Source of the DNA: Paraphoma chrysanthemicola
Lineage: Eukaryota; Ascomycota; Dothideomycetes; Pleosporales; Phaeosphaeriaceae
Reading direction: 5' to 3'
DNA length: 64,000 nucleotides
NCBI GenBank assembly: GCA_020744225.1
Contig: JAGMWG010000003.1
Coordinates: forward strand, 1,116,001-1,180,000
Both the position numbers and the translations under genes were made by a program. Every line of letters starts with the position of its first letter. The first letter of the stretch is position 1. Below, in pieces: positions 20,555-32,790 of this stretch. Below the pieces are notes generated by a model. That model was not told the DNA's origin, searched no databases, and worked only from the letters and a program-made list of their open reading frames with translations.

Positions 20555-23500
20555 TCAATCAAGCTCGCGCCGAAAGGTATCCGCGAAATTAATCAAAGAA
20601 GTGAACTTGCTCGGAGGATCTTCCAACTTCATCATCTTTCGTTTGGCTGGGTCAGTAAGCCAGGATGCTGGCACAAGGGCCATATCACCAGCTTTATTTT
20701 TAACCAATGTTGTGCTTTCCTTCTTGGCAAGTGGTGCTGGCATCTTGATGGAAGAGTCGGCTGTCGTGATACCATTGACGCGCTTGTGACGAAGCTCAAG
20801 AATATCCACATCGATCGTGCGCTGTGCTATAACATGATAGATATGAACCTTCTTCTCCTGCCCGTATCGCCGGCTTCGCGCAATTGCCTGCGCCATGGCC
20901 GAGTCATACTCATATTGGGTTTTTGAGAGTAGTGGCGAAACGAAGACGATGTGGTTGGCATTCACAAGGTTGCTGTGAGTGGTCAGTAATTGATAAGGTC
21001 AAAGGGCAGAAGAAACTTACACGCCAGCAGCAGACTCACTACCAAGGTTCAAAAGGAGAACCGTGCTCTGCGTCTCTACATTGTCATCGGTCTTGAAGTC
21101 CTCAATGATCTTTGCTGTTGTTGCAGGCTTGCGGCCTCGAACAGAATGGTATGTGATACCAGACTTTTCAAAAACGGTCTCGAGAATAGCAATGACCTCG
21201 TCATTAGGCGCGAAAATGAGACCCTGATCGCCATCCGGAAATCCTTGAATCAAATCGGTGATAGCTGCTACTTTACTGCCAAATGAGTGTTCAGAAGTAC
21301 GCTCTGCGATGGAGCCGAGCTCTGTCGCTCTTACTAGGTTGATACTCTGGACATTGACGTTGCATTCAGGATGCACGCATGTATCGCTGTTTGTCCGTAA
21401 TAAGAGACAGTGCTCACAGGCCGAGTGACCGCAGTGCGAGATAATGTGAAGCTGAGACAGGCTCGCTGCCCCGGTGCAAAGAGGCGAGCTGCACTGGAAC
21501 GTCTGTGCCAAAGCCACGTCTGTCAATGGCTTCAGAAGATTTTGGATAGCGTTCACGAAGCGCTCTGACCGGATTCGTAGGGCAAGTTCGCGAGCGGTCT
21601 CGCGGACATCCGAAAGAAGCTTCTTCGCTAATTTGGTGCGCTTGTCCTTTGACAACTTCCGCAACTCTGAAAACACCGATGCGTCTGGACGTGATTCTGC
21701 CTTCTTTAGCAGCTTTCGTGCTATGCTGCTTGCTTTGTCGTCCCCAAGCCAGTTGTACTTCTTGATATCCTCTTTGAAACGTGTGTATAGCTCAGAAATC
21801 TCATCCGTCTTGCTGTGGCCCTCAAAGCCGGTCATAAGCCTATACATATCCGCTCTTGCGCCTTCACGTTGCTCAGATCTTTTATCTCCGAGTAATTTCA
21901 GACCCGATTCTCCACTATGTGTTTCGAACACAAGAGCGGACTTGAGTAGCGCATCTTCAGCTGAAGCTGAATCGTTCAAACTAGCGTTCAAACGGTCACT
22001 CTTGTCCGAGGTCAACTTGTTATTCAGCTTCTTGATCTGCATCTTTTGAGAGATGAGGTGCTGCGAAAGCTCAAGATAGATAGCATGGTGGCCCATGTCA
22101 AGTTCGACGGGCATGATCTTCTCTTCGCATGGGATATGTCCGAGGCAGGGTTCGTTCTGTCTAACGAAAAGATCCAGGAATTCCTGCGCTCGCTCATGCC
22201 GAGCCCGATGCCATTGTCGTGACATGATTTCTGTTTGCGACAAAAAGTCTTCGACCAGTGTTTGGTCGGCTCTCAACGCTCTGTCGGCCTGTGTTGTTGC
22301 CGTCCCATCACCAAAGTGATATCTGCCGAGTGATATACCTAGATACGAGGCAATCTGATTCACGTCGGAAAAATTTCCAAGTGCCGGCGTCTCAGACAGC
22401 ACCCATCGCTTGTTCGCGAGAATGCGTTCGACACAAACAGAAGCAACAGTGTTGTTAATGTCCTTGTCATCATTGAGGTAGTGGTACTCGTCGATAACCA
22501 CTCGGTTGAAGCGAAACAGATGCAACACAGGTACTTGGTGGTCCGCAGTAACCTGGCTTGAGGCCTGTCGCTTCATGTTAGGCTTGCTCTTCGTCTTCCT
22601 TTTCAATGATCCTGAGGGCGTCTGCATAGCTTTGAAGGACTCGTAAGCACTACCATGCTGGATCCTTATCGGCAAGGTCACTTGAAAATCCTTCTCCTGC
22701 AGTCTTTTTGCTAGCGTATTCTTCGTAGCAACCATAAAGTCTTTGTATGTGGTGCTCGTCAAGGTTTGAATCTGATCTGGGACGTCATGGAGCGCACGGC
22801 TGAACCATGTATCAAAGGCGCGACGACCGGTTACGTTCGGTTCTGGCATTGCCGCGAAGTGAGCCAGATGCGAAATGTACTCCTGTTCGGCAAAGACAGT
22901 CCATGACACGATGATGATCCTACTGTTCTGGATGTCATCGACACTGAGTTCCACCAAGTCATGGAAACTAGCTACAAGCCGAACGTTGTATGTGTCGTAG
23001 ATTGCTGATCCCAGAAACTTCTTGAGCTCCGTCTGCCATTGCAATGCTATTGGCGGCGGGCATACTATCAAGCTCGCAGCCGTATCGATATAGCCAGGCG
23101 AATCAGCATCTAGCTGTCGGTTCTTCTGTACTATAGCTTCAGGTGTGTGGTGCTCGAATTCGTTCTGAATGAGGGCAATGGTGGTTACCGTCTTACCAAA
23201 AGAAGGGAGATCAGCAAGGACACCGCCTCGAACAGTAATCAAGCTCTGGGCGCGGGCTTCTGCTCGCCAGCCAAGGTTGGCTTCGACAGCTTCCTCTACT
23301 TCGCTGATGGTCAAACTTTTGCCCATCTCTTGGCTTTCCATCCACGCAAGTGACCTTGGCTGTGTGTTCCGCAGATAGGATAATGATGGTGAGAGTATCA
23401 AGGGATTGTCGCCGGAGTTGCTCGAAAGGCGGAACCTAGGGAAAGGTTCGGGTGCAAGCTCCTTATGGTCAGTCGCCAGTCTCCAAGCTGTGGTGACTGA

Positions 23501-26500
23501 GCCTGGCCTCGTCATGCGTCCCACAGCCCGGTGTATAAGAGCTTGAACATTTACGGAAACCTGGATTTTTGTTGATGTTGCCTCGGATTCGGCTTGGATG
23601 TGGAATATTGCCGGCCTTGATTTAGTCGCCCGCTCAAAGGATGCAGCCATCTTGCGGTCCTCATGGGGATTTGCAATGCCCTTGTCGTCCACATGCCAGA
23701 GTATGCTCGGGGGAGTCGGAGCACAAAAGCAATTAGAGGGTGCCGCGACGACGGACTGCCACGATGCGAATTGCTGACAATGCTTGGCCTGCTGCAAAGC
23801 CCAAGCATATTCAGCGAAAAATTTGACGCGCAGTGGTTCTTGTGCGAGAGCCTCGAGGACAACAACTGGGCGGGAGCAATCTTCCTGTACCTTCGCAAGT
23901 GAGTTCGCGGCGGTAATGCTTATGTGAAGGGGCAAATCGACCGACGAGAGTTTCGTAGGAGCTGCCAACCAAATAACAGGAACGACAACCTCAACAACAC
24001 TTGATGTTCCTTCCTTGACAAGCCACGGTCGCCATTCTGCGTTCATACGTGCCAGGCATGTTCGCGACTCGCCGTAGGTTGTCAACCCACAGTCCTGGCT
24101 GAAGACAAATCCGTCATCCTCTGCCTTGCCTATCAGACTGGGGTCCAAGAAGAGATAAAGATCTAAACCCGCAGTCCGCTTGTAAAGACTGTGACTAGCA
24201 CTTCCGCACCATCGGAGATGCTCGAATTGGCCAGTCAGAGCCGCGCATTCCTTTGCTGGACTCTTCACATGCAGAGTCATCGGAACAGTCTCTTCTTTGT
24301 AGTCCGGCAAACCCAGGCGACTTCTCCATGAGCTGAAACGTGTCGAAGAAGCTTCAATGCTAACCATGTGCTTAGTCGGATAAGGCAGATAACTTTCCCA
24401 TGTTGCATTTAACAAGTTTCTGCCAACTGTTGCTCGGGCCACCGGAGCTTCGAACAGCTTCCGCATGGCACTGCTGCCAGGCAGACTAGGTGGGCTGCTC
24501 ACAAATAGGAGCCATTCTACTATTTTGCCAACCCGCAGTTCCAGTCTCGCATGAGAAGAATGGTACACAGCCGTCCAAGCCTTGTTTGCACGGAGCAGAT
24601 TTTGCAGACAGAAGAGTTGCATGCTGATCTGTGCCTCTGCCATGTGGTTGACATAAGCTTGTGTATTCTCGTCTGCCATTTTGAGACTGGAGGACAACTG
24701 ACGGACGTCCGGAAAAGCGTCGAATCTCAGCCGCGGGGGTAGATTCGGCTTCCAGTGACGAATGAAGTCGTTCGGCGCTAGGTTGCGTTGATCCCGGAGT
24801 ATTGCTGCAGATGCCGAATATTCGTGCTTGGGGTTGCCCGCACACTGAGCGCATGCTGAGTGCTCGCAGCGGGAGCACACCTGGATATTTGCTTTGGACA
24901 CTCGCTTGTCTCCCTCACAGTTGCATAAGCGACTGCTCGTGACTGAATCTACTCTCAATTTTTCCAGGTCTAGGCGCTCGGTCTCGTATCCCGCGACAGG
25001 CACCTCTACCATAGAGGTGGGTCTCACGATCTCCTCGATAGGCTCAGTCCTTGTTGTAGCTACCTCAAGAGGCGATTCGTGATCGACCGTGTTTCCCCGT
25101 AGCGATTTCCAGCCACATATCATAGCAGAGATAAGAGAAGCTCCAATCACGGTGGTCGACATAGCGTTCCCGGCGAGATCCTGACACTCCCTTTGACTTT
25201 CGGTGGCGAAGAGCATCTTGTTCAAAGGCATGCCCTGCAGCAACAACAGCTGGCTGCCAGTCAAGGCCACTTGTCGGTTGCTCGCAAAGTCGCAGCCACC
25301 CGGAGTTATGCAAGGAAGGATTCCCAAGTCAGCTTTGAATCTGTCCACGTTCTGACTGACATCCCAGACCGCCATCTTGTGCATAGAGTCATATCCCTTC
25401 CTCGCAGCCTGAAGATGAGCAACATCAATTGCATCGTACACTCGCGATGACTGCGAGTGGTACCACTGGCGATTTGCGATATCGGGTGGCCTGAAGTGAC
25501 AGCGTTAGTCACCGCACACGAAATCTAGAAGGCAGTTACTCACTGTACTGTTCCATTTTCGCTCCATTTGGTAATGGGGCGTAGTATGCCAAGTCGCTCA
25601 TCCGAGCGAATGTGATCGTAGCGAAGCTTACACAATGCCCAATCTGGCTCTGACACAAGAGCGTTGTGATCACTTGACTCACCTAGCATACCTTTGAGGA
25701 AAGCTTCGTAGGGACTGCTGCATTGGCGTTGCAGGCTCTGCATCAAATATTGCCACTGAGCCACAGCCAAGTCCGCTTTCTTGCCAAATTGCTCTCGCTC
25801 GATCGCAACCATATACATGCGTTCTCGGGTTTGGGGCAAGTAGTATCGTTTGGTATCGCAGATGAGCCATCGTGCCTCATAGCCGATCTTGTCCCATCTG
25901 GAGACTAGTGTTTCCCATGTAGGCGCGGAGCCTTTGACATTTTCGAGGAGAACGATCCGTGGCCGGAAGCGCTTCGCATATGAATAGATTGCGCGCCAGG
26001 TATCACCAGACTCACCGTCGTCGTCAAGGGCCTTCTGTTTGCTGTTGAGACGTGATAGGTCCTTGCACACGAATCCGGCGATCAGAATGTCAATGCCAGA
26101 TGGTATGATTTCCTCTGCTCCATAAGCTGTCACGGCCGTGGTTGCATGCTCACGACTGAAGTCCCTAACATCTCGGAACAGCCTTGCTGGCGCGAAGTTC
26201 CTTTCGATGTAGCTTTGTTTGAAAACCTCAATTTCGGCAGAGAAGTGATGATTTACTTTGATAGGAGCTTGACCAGCCTTTTCTAGACTTTTAGATAGAA
26301 GGTCCAGCGCCAACAATGGAGATTCTGTACCAGAACACATCGTTGCGACATTTATAGGACGCCCCTTTAACCCCCTAAAGGCATCGGCCAGGCCTAGATC
26401 GACAGCTTTAGTCGCGAGATCGCCGAAAATATCCTCGATGTTGTCGATTGGGGGAAGATCAAAATCGATTCCTTTACCTACTCTCGGAGCTCTAGGCTTC

Positions 26501-27804
26501 TTCGTCGTGCCGCGTTTTGGTTGTGGCTTGCTGGCTTCGTCTTCCATGGTCACATCAATCATGTCTTCGTAAGCTTCACCTTCGTTCTCAATCGCTGACG
26601 ATGCATCGTCAGGGATATCTTCAACATCTGATCCGTCGTCCAGATCGCTATCACTCGACGCACTCGAAACATAGACGTCAGAGTCATCCTCATCATCTGT
26701 GTGTTTTGAGCCAGCCTCTAGCTCGTCATCTGATAAGTGCTGTGGAAATTCTTCAACACACGATACTCTACCGGTATTTCGACGGGCCCTCGAATCAGGT
26801 TTTGGTGGCAACTCTCGGTCGAGCTGTTGCTGAAGCTCGTACTCGTCGTCTTCGCTCTCAGTCGTCGCAGACGTCGATGTCGCTCCGTCGCTAGTAAGGC
26901 TGCCTGGACCAGATGTAGAGGGAGAAGCAGAAGCTGGAAGGGCTTCGTCAAGGACTCGATGCTCGGCTTTGCCATATGGCACACGCACTTCCACCACGAT
27001 CGTTTGCTCGACATCATCCTCCTCCTCCTCGTGGAGGAGCATCTCTGTGGTCTCAAGATGTTGCCCTGTTCCTTCAGGCGTGATGTCCATGAGTGTGTCC
27101 TCATTATCGGCAGGTAGAGTGCCTCCACTGTCAGGCTCGGTTTTTTGATCTCCGATCTCGACTTTCCTTCGCTTTCTACGCGGCCATTCAGCTGTCGGCG
27201 TCGGCTGCGCAAGACTGTCGACTACAGCACCGGTAGACTGAACAGTCTGACGCTGTGATCTTGGAGCCTGCCCTTGACAGAGATGTGTTGTCTTGTTTCT
27301 GATGCATGTGTCACAGGGATTAGCCCCATTACAAGCCTTGAAGCCTCTCCGGATGCACCGCGGACACCGGGCTTCGATTCTCGCAATCTCCTCGCTAGTT
27401 GGTTGGCGGCACGTCTTGCTCTTGTCAGAGATGCACCGGTTGCACTTGTCTGACCCCTCTTCGAATTGACAATTATATGCTGCGCGACCTCCGCGAGTCC
27501 GGCAGAAAAGGCAGCACGTTGAAGGTATAGTTGCACCGGGTAGGACGGATGGTGCTCGCGACGCGGTAGTAGCTTGACACAGTTAGTTGCAGAGCGCCTC
27601 AAAGCTGAGTACAGACGTGCTCGCACCCCCAATCTGGCTTCCAGTTCCTCTGGACTGTCCCACATTGGCTCTGGTGCGCGTCTCCCTCAATAGCGTTTGC
27701 TGAGCCGAGTCTTGCTGCGAGACAATCTGGCGCGGAACTACAACAATTGTGTCTGAGGCGTCCGAAGTGCGCCTGCGCTCGCGCGACCGCTGTGGGGGAG
27801 CCAT
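20555..27804 (-). CDS. DNMT5: DNMT5-type cytosine DNA methyltransferase with RING and SNF2 ATPase
   Basis: Four exons (27804-27627, 27572-25544, 25490-21021, 20972-20555) give 2364 aa, near the size of known fungal DNMT5. Order: paired Cys clusters (79-158); acidic disordered linker; C5-methyltransferase ~450-730 with motif I (TMCSGTES, ~470), a motif IV equivalent (GFVCKDLS, ~560), ENV (~603) and QTRER (~641); a second Cys-rich finger (~923-955); SNF2 N-lobe with Walker A (PSFGKT, ~1495) and DEYH box (~1736); RING-type finger (~2073-2115); SNF2 C-lobe with ARSRRYGQ (~2255). Known DNMT5 enzymes are ATP-dependent CG maintenance methylases in the nucleus; that activity is inferred here. I see no chromodomain, which Cryptococcus Dnmt5 has. 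Without splicing the methylase and helicase look like separate genes, but all three introns have good consensus sites and exact phase. Confidence 0.88.
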
Positions 27805-28376
27805 GGCTGTGCGATCGGATTGAGGGATCTGTTCTGGGGTATTCAAGTAATAGGATACTAGTAAGAGGCTGGCACGGCATTGGTGAATTGCAAGGATACT
27901 GGATTCCCACCTAGAGAGCGATTGGGTCCATGTGTGGAGGAAATATGGATGCGAAGCAAAGTCGGGTGACGCGAAGCACAGTTAGGCGACGCGAAGTAAA
28001 GTTGAGAGACGCGTTCACGCTAAAGACGCGGTATCATGTGTTCGGGGTATACGTAATTCGGTACCCAGTCCCACTACACTGCCGCGCCAACGGCAACGCA
28101 TCTCGCTCAGCCTCGAAGTAAAGGTGCGAAAGTCGTCGAGCAAGTAAGCATGGTAAGGCTGGGTAGGTTGATGGACAGAAGGAGCATCTCCAGCCGGAGC
28201 GGGTAAAATACTGCGATGGGGAAGGTGGGGTGCTTCAATTCGCCGGTGCTAGTGTCTGCACGCCCATCGTGTCTATTTCTGGGTGCATTTTGACATGTTC
28301 GTGACCAAGTGGAGTATAAGTATCACAGACCAGCACCTGACGTATCCAGAAGTTGCAGCTCGGCCTCCGCGCAAGC
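27805..28376. promoter_or_regulatory. Divergent promoter of DNMT5 and 2H phosphoesterase genes
   Basis: 572 bases between two divergent start codons. It contains the 20-bp tandem repeat listed separately and ACGCG cores at 27969, 27989, 28009 and 28026. ACGCGT is the MCB element bound by the G1/S factor MBF in yeasts; use of such sites here is inference. Confidence 0.5.
27948..28015 (+). repeat. 20-bp tandem repeat with ACGCG core
   Basis: Unit starts fall at 27948, 27968, 27988 and 28008, a strict 20-base period. The consensus begins GACGCGAAGCAAAGT; the first copy has GATGCG and the fourth turns into GACGCGTTC. The repeat sits 144 bases upstream of the DNMT5 start codon. Confidence 0.85.
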
Positions 28377-29445
28377 ATGTCTGTACAGCCACCCAACCCC
28401 GTGCACACCAGCAATACCTTTGAGGACTTGAGCGGCATATCGACATCGGCCTTTAGCAATCCGTATGATGCTCTAATAGCAGCGTGCGAGGACGATCCAG
28501 TATGGTGTTCTGCGCAGATGTGAGATTCTGGTTCTGATACCCCGCAGGCGCAGATACAGTCCAAGTACAAACTTCACCGCTCAACAAGGAATGCTCAGCA
28601 GAAAGCGAAACTCCTCGACAAGGACTTTTCCGGTGTCAGCATCGATCCTGTGCTCACAAGACTCTGCGACGCCACCCTCGAACCTGGCTATGTAGACCCA
28701 CGACACTGCCTGGTCTTCTGGGGCAGGCCGACCTCCAGCGTCAAAGATATGATCAGACGAGTACAGGACGAGCTGAAAGCAGTTGCGCCAAGTGCGTCAA
28801 ACGAAGCTCCACATTGTTCGAAATTGACTGACTCGGCAAGATCTTTGGACGATGCCTAGGGATAATCTGCACATCACCGTACTAGAGGTGACACATTCCA
28901 AAACTGCGCCCGAGATACAGAACATTGTCGACCCAATCCGGGACAAGGTCCCGGCCATAACCGACTACACGCAACAGCACCGAACTCGTTTGATCAAACC
29001 AATGATCGGTTACGATGCTTCTGCGCTTGCGCTAAGCTTTGTTCCTAGCGCTGGCGAGGGCCTGGAATCAGATCGCAAGCCAGAAGACGGATATACATAT
29101 CACCATTTGCGGCGCGACATTTTCGCACTGTGTCGAGATGCCGGCGTCCAAGTAGATTCTCGATACGTTGTGCCCTCGAGTCATCTGACAATTGGACGAT
29201 TTATTACCACCAAAGACTTTGCCGACCAGGACGGCGTGCACGATCCAGTCAAGATGAAAGCATTCGTAGACAAGATCGAAGAGATCAATGATTGGTTGGA
29301 GAAGGAGTTCTGGCCCGAGCACAACAACGGCACGATTCCCAGGGGCGGAGAGTTCAACGTTGGCGAAGAGACGGGATTGCACTGCCGGATGGGAACGTTG
29401 TGGTACGGTGAGGGTGAAGATGTGCACCAGGGGCAAGGTTATTAG
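28377..29445 (+). CDS. 2H phosphoesterase superfamily protein (cyclic phosphodiesterase/RNA ligase-like)
   Basis: Exons 28377-28499, 28548-28791 and 28841-29445 (introns of 48 and 49 nt) give 323 aa. The two catalytic H-x-T motifs of the 2H fold are present: HIT at residues 133-135 (DNLHITVLEV) and HLT at about 237-239 (SSHLTIGRF). The superfamily hydrolyses 2',3'-cyclic nucleotide or RNA ends; the exact substrate cannot be read from sequence. The N-terminal ~110 residues (PGYVDPRHCLVFWGRP) lead into the fold and resemble fungal annotations of RNA ligase/cyclic nucleotide phosphodiesterase. It is divergent from DNMT5 and shares its promoter region. No signal peptide or membrane segment was seen, so it is probably cytosolic or nuclear. 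Confidence 0.8.
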
Positions 29446-30056
29446 CCAATTCGTCGCTCAATATGATGTACTCGTGTACTCGCGATACAACGCAGCCTAG
29501 ATTAGAAGGGTAGATTTAGACAAGCATCATAGAACACATGGCATATCGAGGATTGCGCTCATAATGATGGACCTAATGGCCTAGACGGATCTTGACTAAG
29601 TATCTTCTTCTTCCCCCTCGCTCTTTCTCAAGCATGAGATCTGTTTTGATACAAGACGTTCCTCTCGTGAAGGATCTTGCCAGTTCGCGCTGTATGTGTG
29701 ATCAGGTGAGGGAGAACATGACTGGTCAAAGTAGAGCCAGCGATACAGGAAAAGGGGTGGTATGGTAGCAGGCACGAGCAGGGCACTGGACAGCATAGTA
29801 TAGAGTGGCGTACATTATCATTATCGTAAATACAATCTAGTAAAAAAACGAGTGGTTGCCGATAAAGATGATGAATGCGCCGGTCAGTAGGGTATCAAGA
29901 AAAAAATAAACACTCCAATCCGATCCAATCCAAATTCCCTTCGAGCCAAGCGTGCGTGAGAAGAAGTCGTATCTGCAGAAAAGCACGAAACATGAATCAT
30001 GAAGGTATCATTCTTCCGCCTCTTCCCACATCATGCTCTCCTGTGAGATGAAGCGC
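29446..30056. other. Convergent intergenic region
   Basis: About 610 bases between two converging genes. It holds A/T-rich 3' ends and no recognisable gene. Confidence 0.4.
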
Positions 30057-31180
30057 TTACATGTTCTCAATTACGCGCGAGTTGATAGCGGACTGGAAGC
30101 CGTGGTCGCCGCCTGAGTATTCGCGCTCAGCGCTGCTCTGTACGCCCATGGAGTTTCCAGGCGTGTTCGAGTTTGGCTGGTAAGAGCTTGGTCCTTCGCC
30201 GTGAGCATCTGCCTGTGCGAGGGCGCTCTGCACAGTCTGGTTCTGCGCTGGCAGGAAGATAACCTTGCTGTTGGCGGTCTTTGCCATGGCCTGCATAGCC
30301 TCGAGGTAACGGATCTGCATGGCGGGAGCAGACGAGAGAATGTCAGCGGCTTGACGCATCAACTTCGCAGACTCGACTTCGGCGCGAGCAGCAATGACCT
30401 TGGCTTCTCCAGTACGCTTGGACTGAGCGGCCATGGAGAGAGATTCCTGCAGCTCCTGGCTGAAGATGATGTCCTTGACGAGCATAGACTCGACCTCGAC
30501 ACCCCAGCCAAGAGCCGTCTCCTCGATGATTTCGCGGATAGACTGGGCAATCTCCTCACGACGCTCGATGACGTCTTGCAACACACGTGCGCCGATGACA
30601 TGGCGGAGCGTGGTCTGCGTGCGCTCAACAAGAGCCTGGCGGATATTGCTGATGCTGAAAGCTGCCTTGTGTGGCGATGTAATGCGGTAGTAGATGACGG
30701 ATGTCAAGTTGAGCGTGACATTGTCCTTGGTCATGCAGACTTGCTTGGGCACCTCCACGATCTGGATCTTGATGTCGACCTGGACCAGCTGCTCGGAGAG
30801 AGGGTTTACGTAGACGAGACCTGGGTCGACGGCGCGAGCGAAGCGACCGAACTTGGTGACGAGGCCGACATTTCCCTGGCTAACAGGCTTGTATGGGTTC
30901 GGGCATACGATGCAGCATGGGATAGCACCGAGGGTACCAATGCAGCCACCGAGGGTGTTGATCTGCTCATGTTAGATGTGCGAGGTGTCAATCTTGAACT
31001 TCAACTTACCATGGAACCATACCATCCATTGGTATCAGCATCCTGATCGTCGGCCTGGATGACCTTTGCGTATGACGGCTGGAGATCCTCTCGTCGTGGT
31101 GGCTGCACCTTCACGATGGGCTCATCCAGACGGCTTGCGCCAGCACCATTGATGGGAGCCTTTCCGTTGACGTCGCTCAT
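30057..31180 (-). CDS. Stomatin-like SPFH (band 7) membrane protein
   Basis: Exons 31180-31010 and 30962-30057 (47-nt intron) give 358 aa. A short Cys-containing hydrophobic hairpin (GCIGTLGAIPCCIVCPNPY) is followed by the SPFH domain (GNVGLVTKFGRFARAVDPGL, VPKQVCMTKDNVTLNLTSV, VGARVLQDVI-type segment, LGWGVEVESMLVKDI) and a coiled-coil C-terminal region (AEVESAKLMRQAADIL). Stomatins sit on the inner leaflet and oligomerise in membrane microdomains; the cysteines suit palmitoylation. A second in-frame ATG lies upstream at 31294 and would add 38 residues (MVASQTHDSN). I chose 31180 because family members usually begin close to this point, but 31294 is possible. Confidence 0.88.
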
Positions 31181-32790
31181 TGTTGCGGTAGTACTGTGTG
31201 CGGTATTTGATTGATGGTCGTTTATGATGGGTCGCGTAGAAGAAGTGAATGACTCGGCAACAGTGTTGGAATCGTGTGTTTGTGATGCGACCATTGTTGT
31301 AGGAGGTGGTTTGATCTTATAGGTAGCGCTCCAACGTAAACCAGCAGCTACGAAGCGGGGAAGCTAATGCATCCCTGCGCTCGCACTTGGCCGCGCTTGG
31401 GGCTGTGCTTGGATTCTTATGGGACGAGCATCGCGATTAACCAAATATGCCGCAGCAAAGTGAGGAGAAGGCGCGCATCTCACTGCTGACCAGCGCCGTA
31501 TTCGCGCAGGCTGCGCGATTGCATCCTCCCCTCGTTATGCCACGAATACCTTCATGCTTCACGCCATCGACTCTGAAACGTTCTTCTGTTTGCGGCAGAC
31601 TTCACAATATTCCGCCACGTGAATTGGCGCACTGCACACCACCAAGGCCCCCAGCACAAGCGGCCAGTCGGCTAAGACGGGTGCTCTAAACTCATTCGAC
31701 CATCTACCGGTGCACTCGTGACGTCGCTCAAGGCAGAATTTCAATACTGCTGATACGAGACTGCCCACTCACACGCCAGCCTCGAAATGCCCGACGTCAA
31801 CGATTCGGTGTTTGGGGTACCGATACCGATTTCATTCAAGTCATGGGGTACTTGGGATCGTTGTCAGCCCTATGGCTGGGTTCCAAGGTTAGTCAGTGGC
31901 GAGTGGGCCTGCTGCGGAACTGGCTCAAAGAACGGCCAAGATGTGGCTCGGAAATGCATCCGAGCTCGAGGCTGGTGCTGCTCGCCTCGTTATTTCCGGC
32001 GAAGCTTTGTGAGGCACTGAACACCTTTGTTGTTGGTGGAGGCTCGCACTGCTAGGGAAAGCAGACTGTGCCGTACCATTCTGTTGTTCAGAAAGCCTTG
32101 GGCTCTTTTGTTGCTATCGCCATGGTACAGAGGTCCACGCAATGAGTCTGGTGTGCTGCAATACTCAGGAGCCACGTCTCGTACTCTGGTCCGGTCAAGC
32201 ACAATTTCCCCTCAAGCTGCGCCATTATCCGGGGCAAATTCCCTCATGAATGATGCATAACTCGCATTCCACGTATCAGCGAACGAAGCCGGTGAGCGAC
32301 TTTGGTTCATCTCGCAAACCGAACTCAGGGCCTGCACTGCCTCGTTTAGCCCCCTCCAAGAAGTCTTCTAGAAGCTCGTAACATTGCCTCACCTGGACCC
32401 TTTATCACAACAAAACTTCAAGGGAGCCTTGCCCAGGGCGGATGCAAAGTCTAAAGTGAGCATTCTCATTGTTTGACGCCGTGGATGCCTTTGAGATGCC
32501 TGATTACGGCGCAGTGATGCGCTCAGCCCTGTTTATAGTGTACTACGCCGCATAGCTGAACCTGGTGGAAATCACCCGCACGTGGGCCCCATGTTTAAGC
32601 GCGCGATGGCCTTCAACGAGAGACCGACTACAAGACGGGCAAATCATAAATAGGCACTTCGTGCGGCGCGGATAACATCAGGGTAATAGTGATCAGAAAT
32701 GGTACATTGCAACTAAGCGCCCGTGTATGCAGATTCTCCTAACAGCCAATAGAGACCGCAAGAATCCTGAAAGAAACATCGAAAAGGTGC
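31181..32790. other. Long intergenic region
   Basis: About 1.6 kb. It includes the stomatin promoter and possible leader (31181-31320) and the 3' flank of the next minus-strand gene. Open frames of 60-80 residues on both strands show no family resemblance. No RNA gene or repeat was seen. Confidence 0.4.

Noticed and set aside
30201..31046. Plus-strand frame of 281 residues
   Set aside because: It is antisense to the stomatin-like gene and has no family match.
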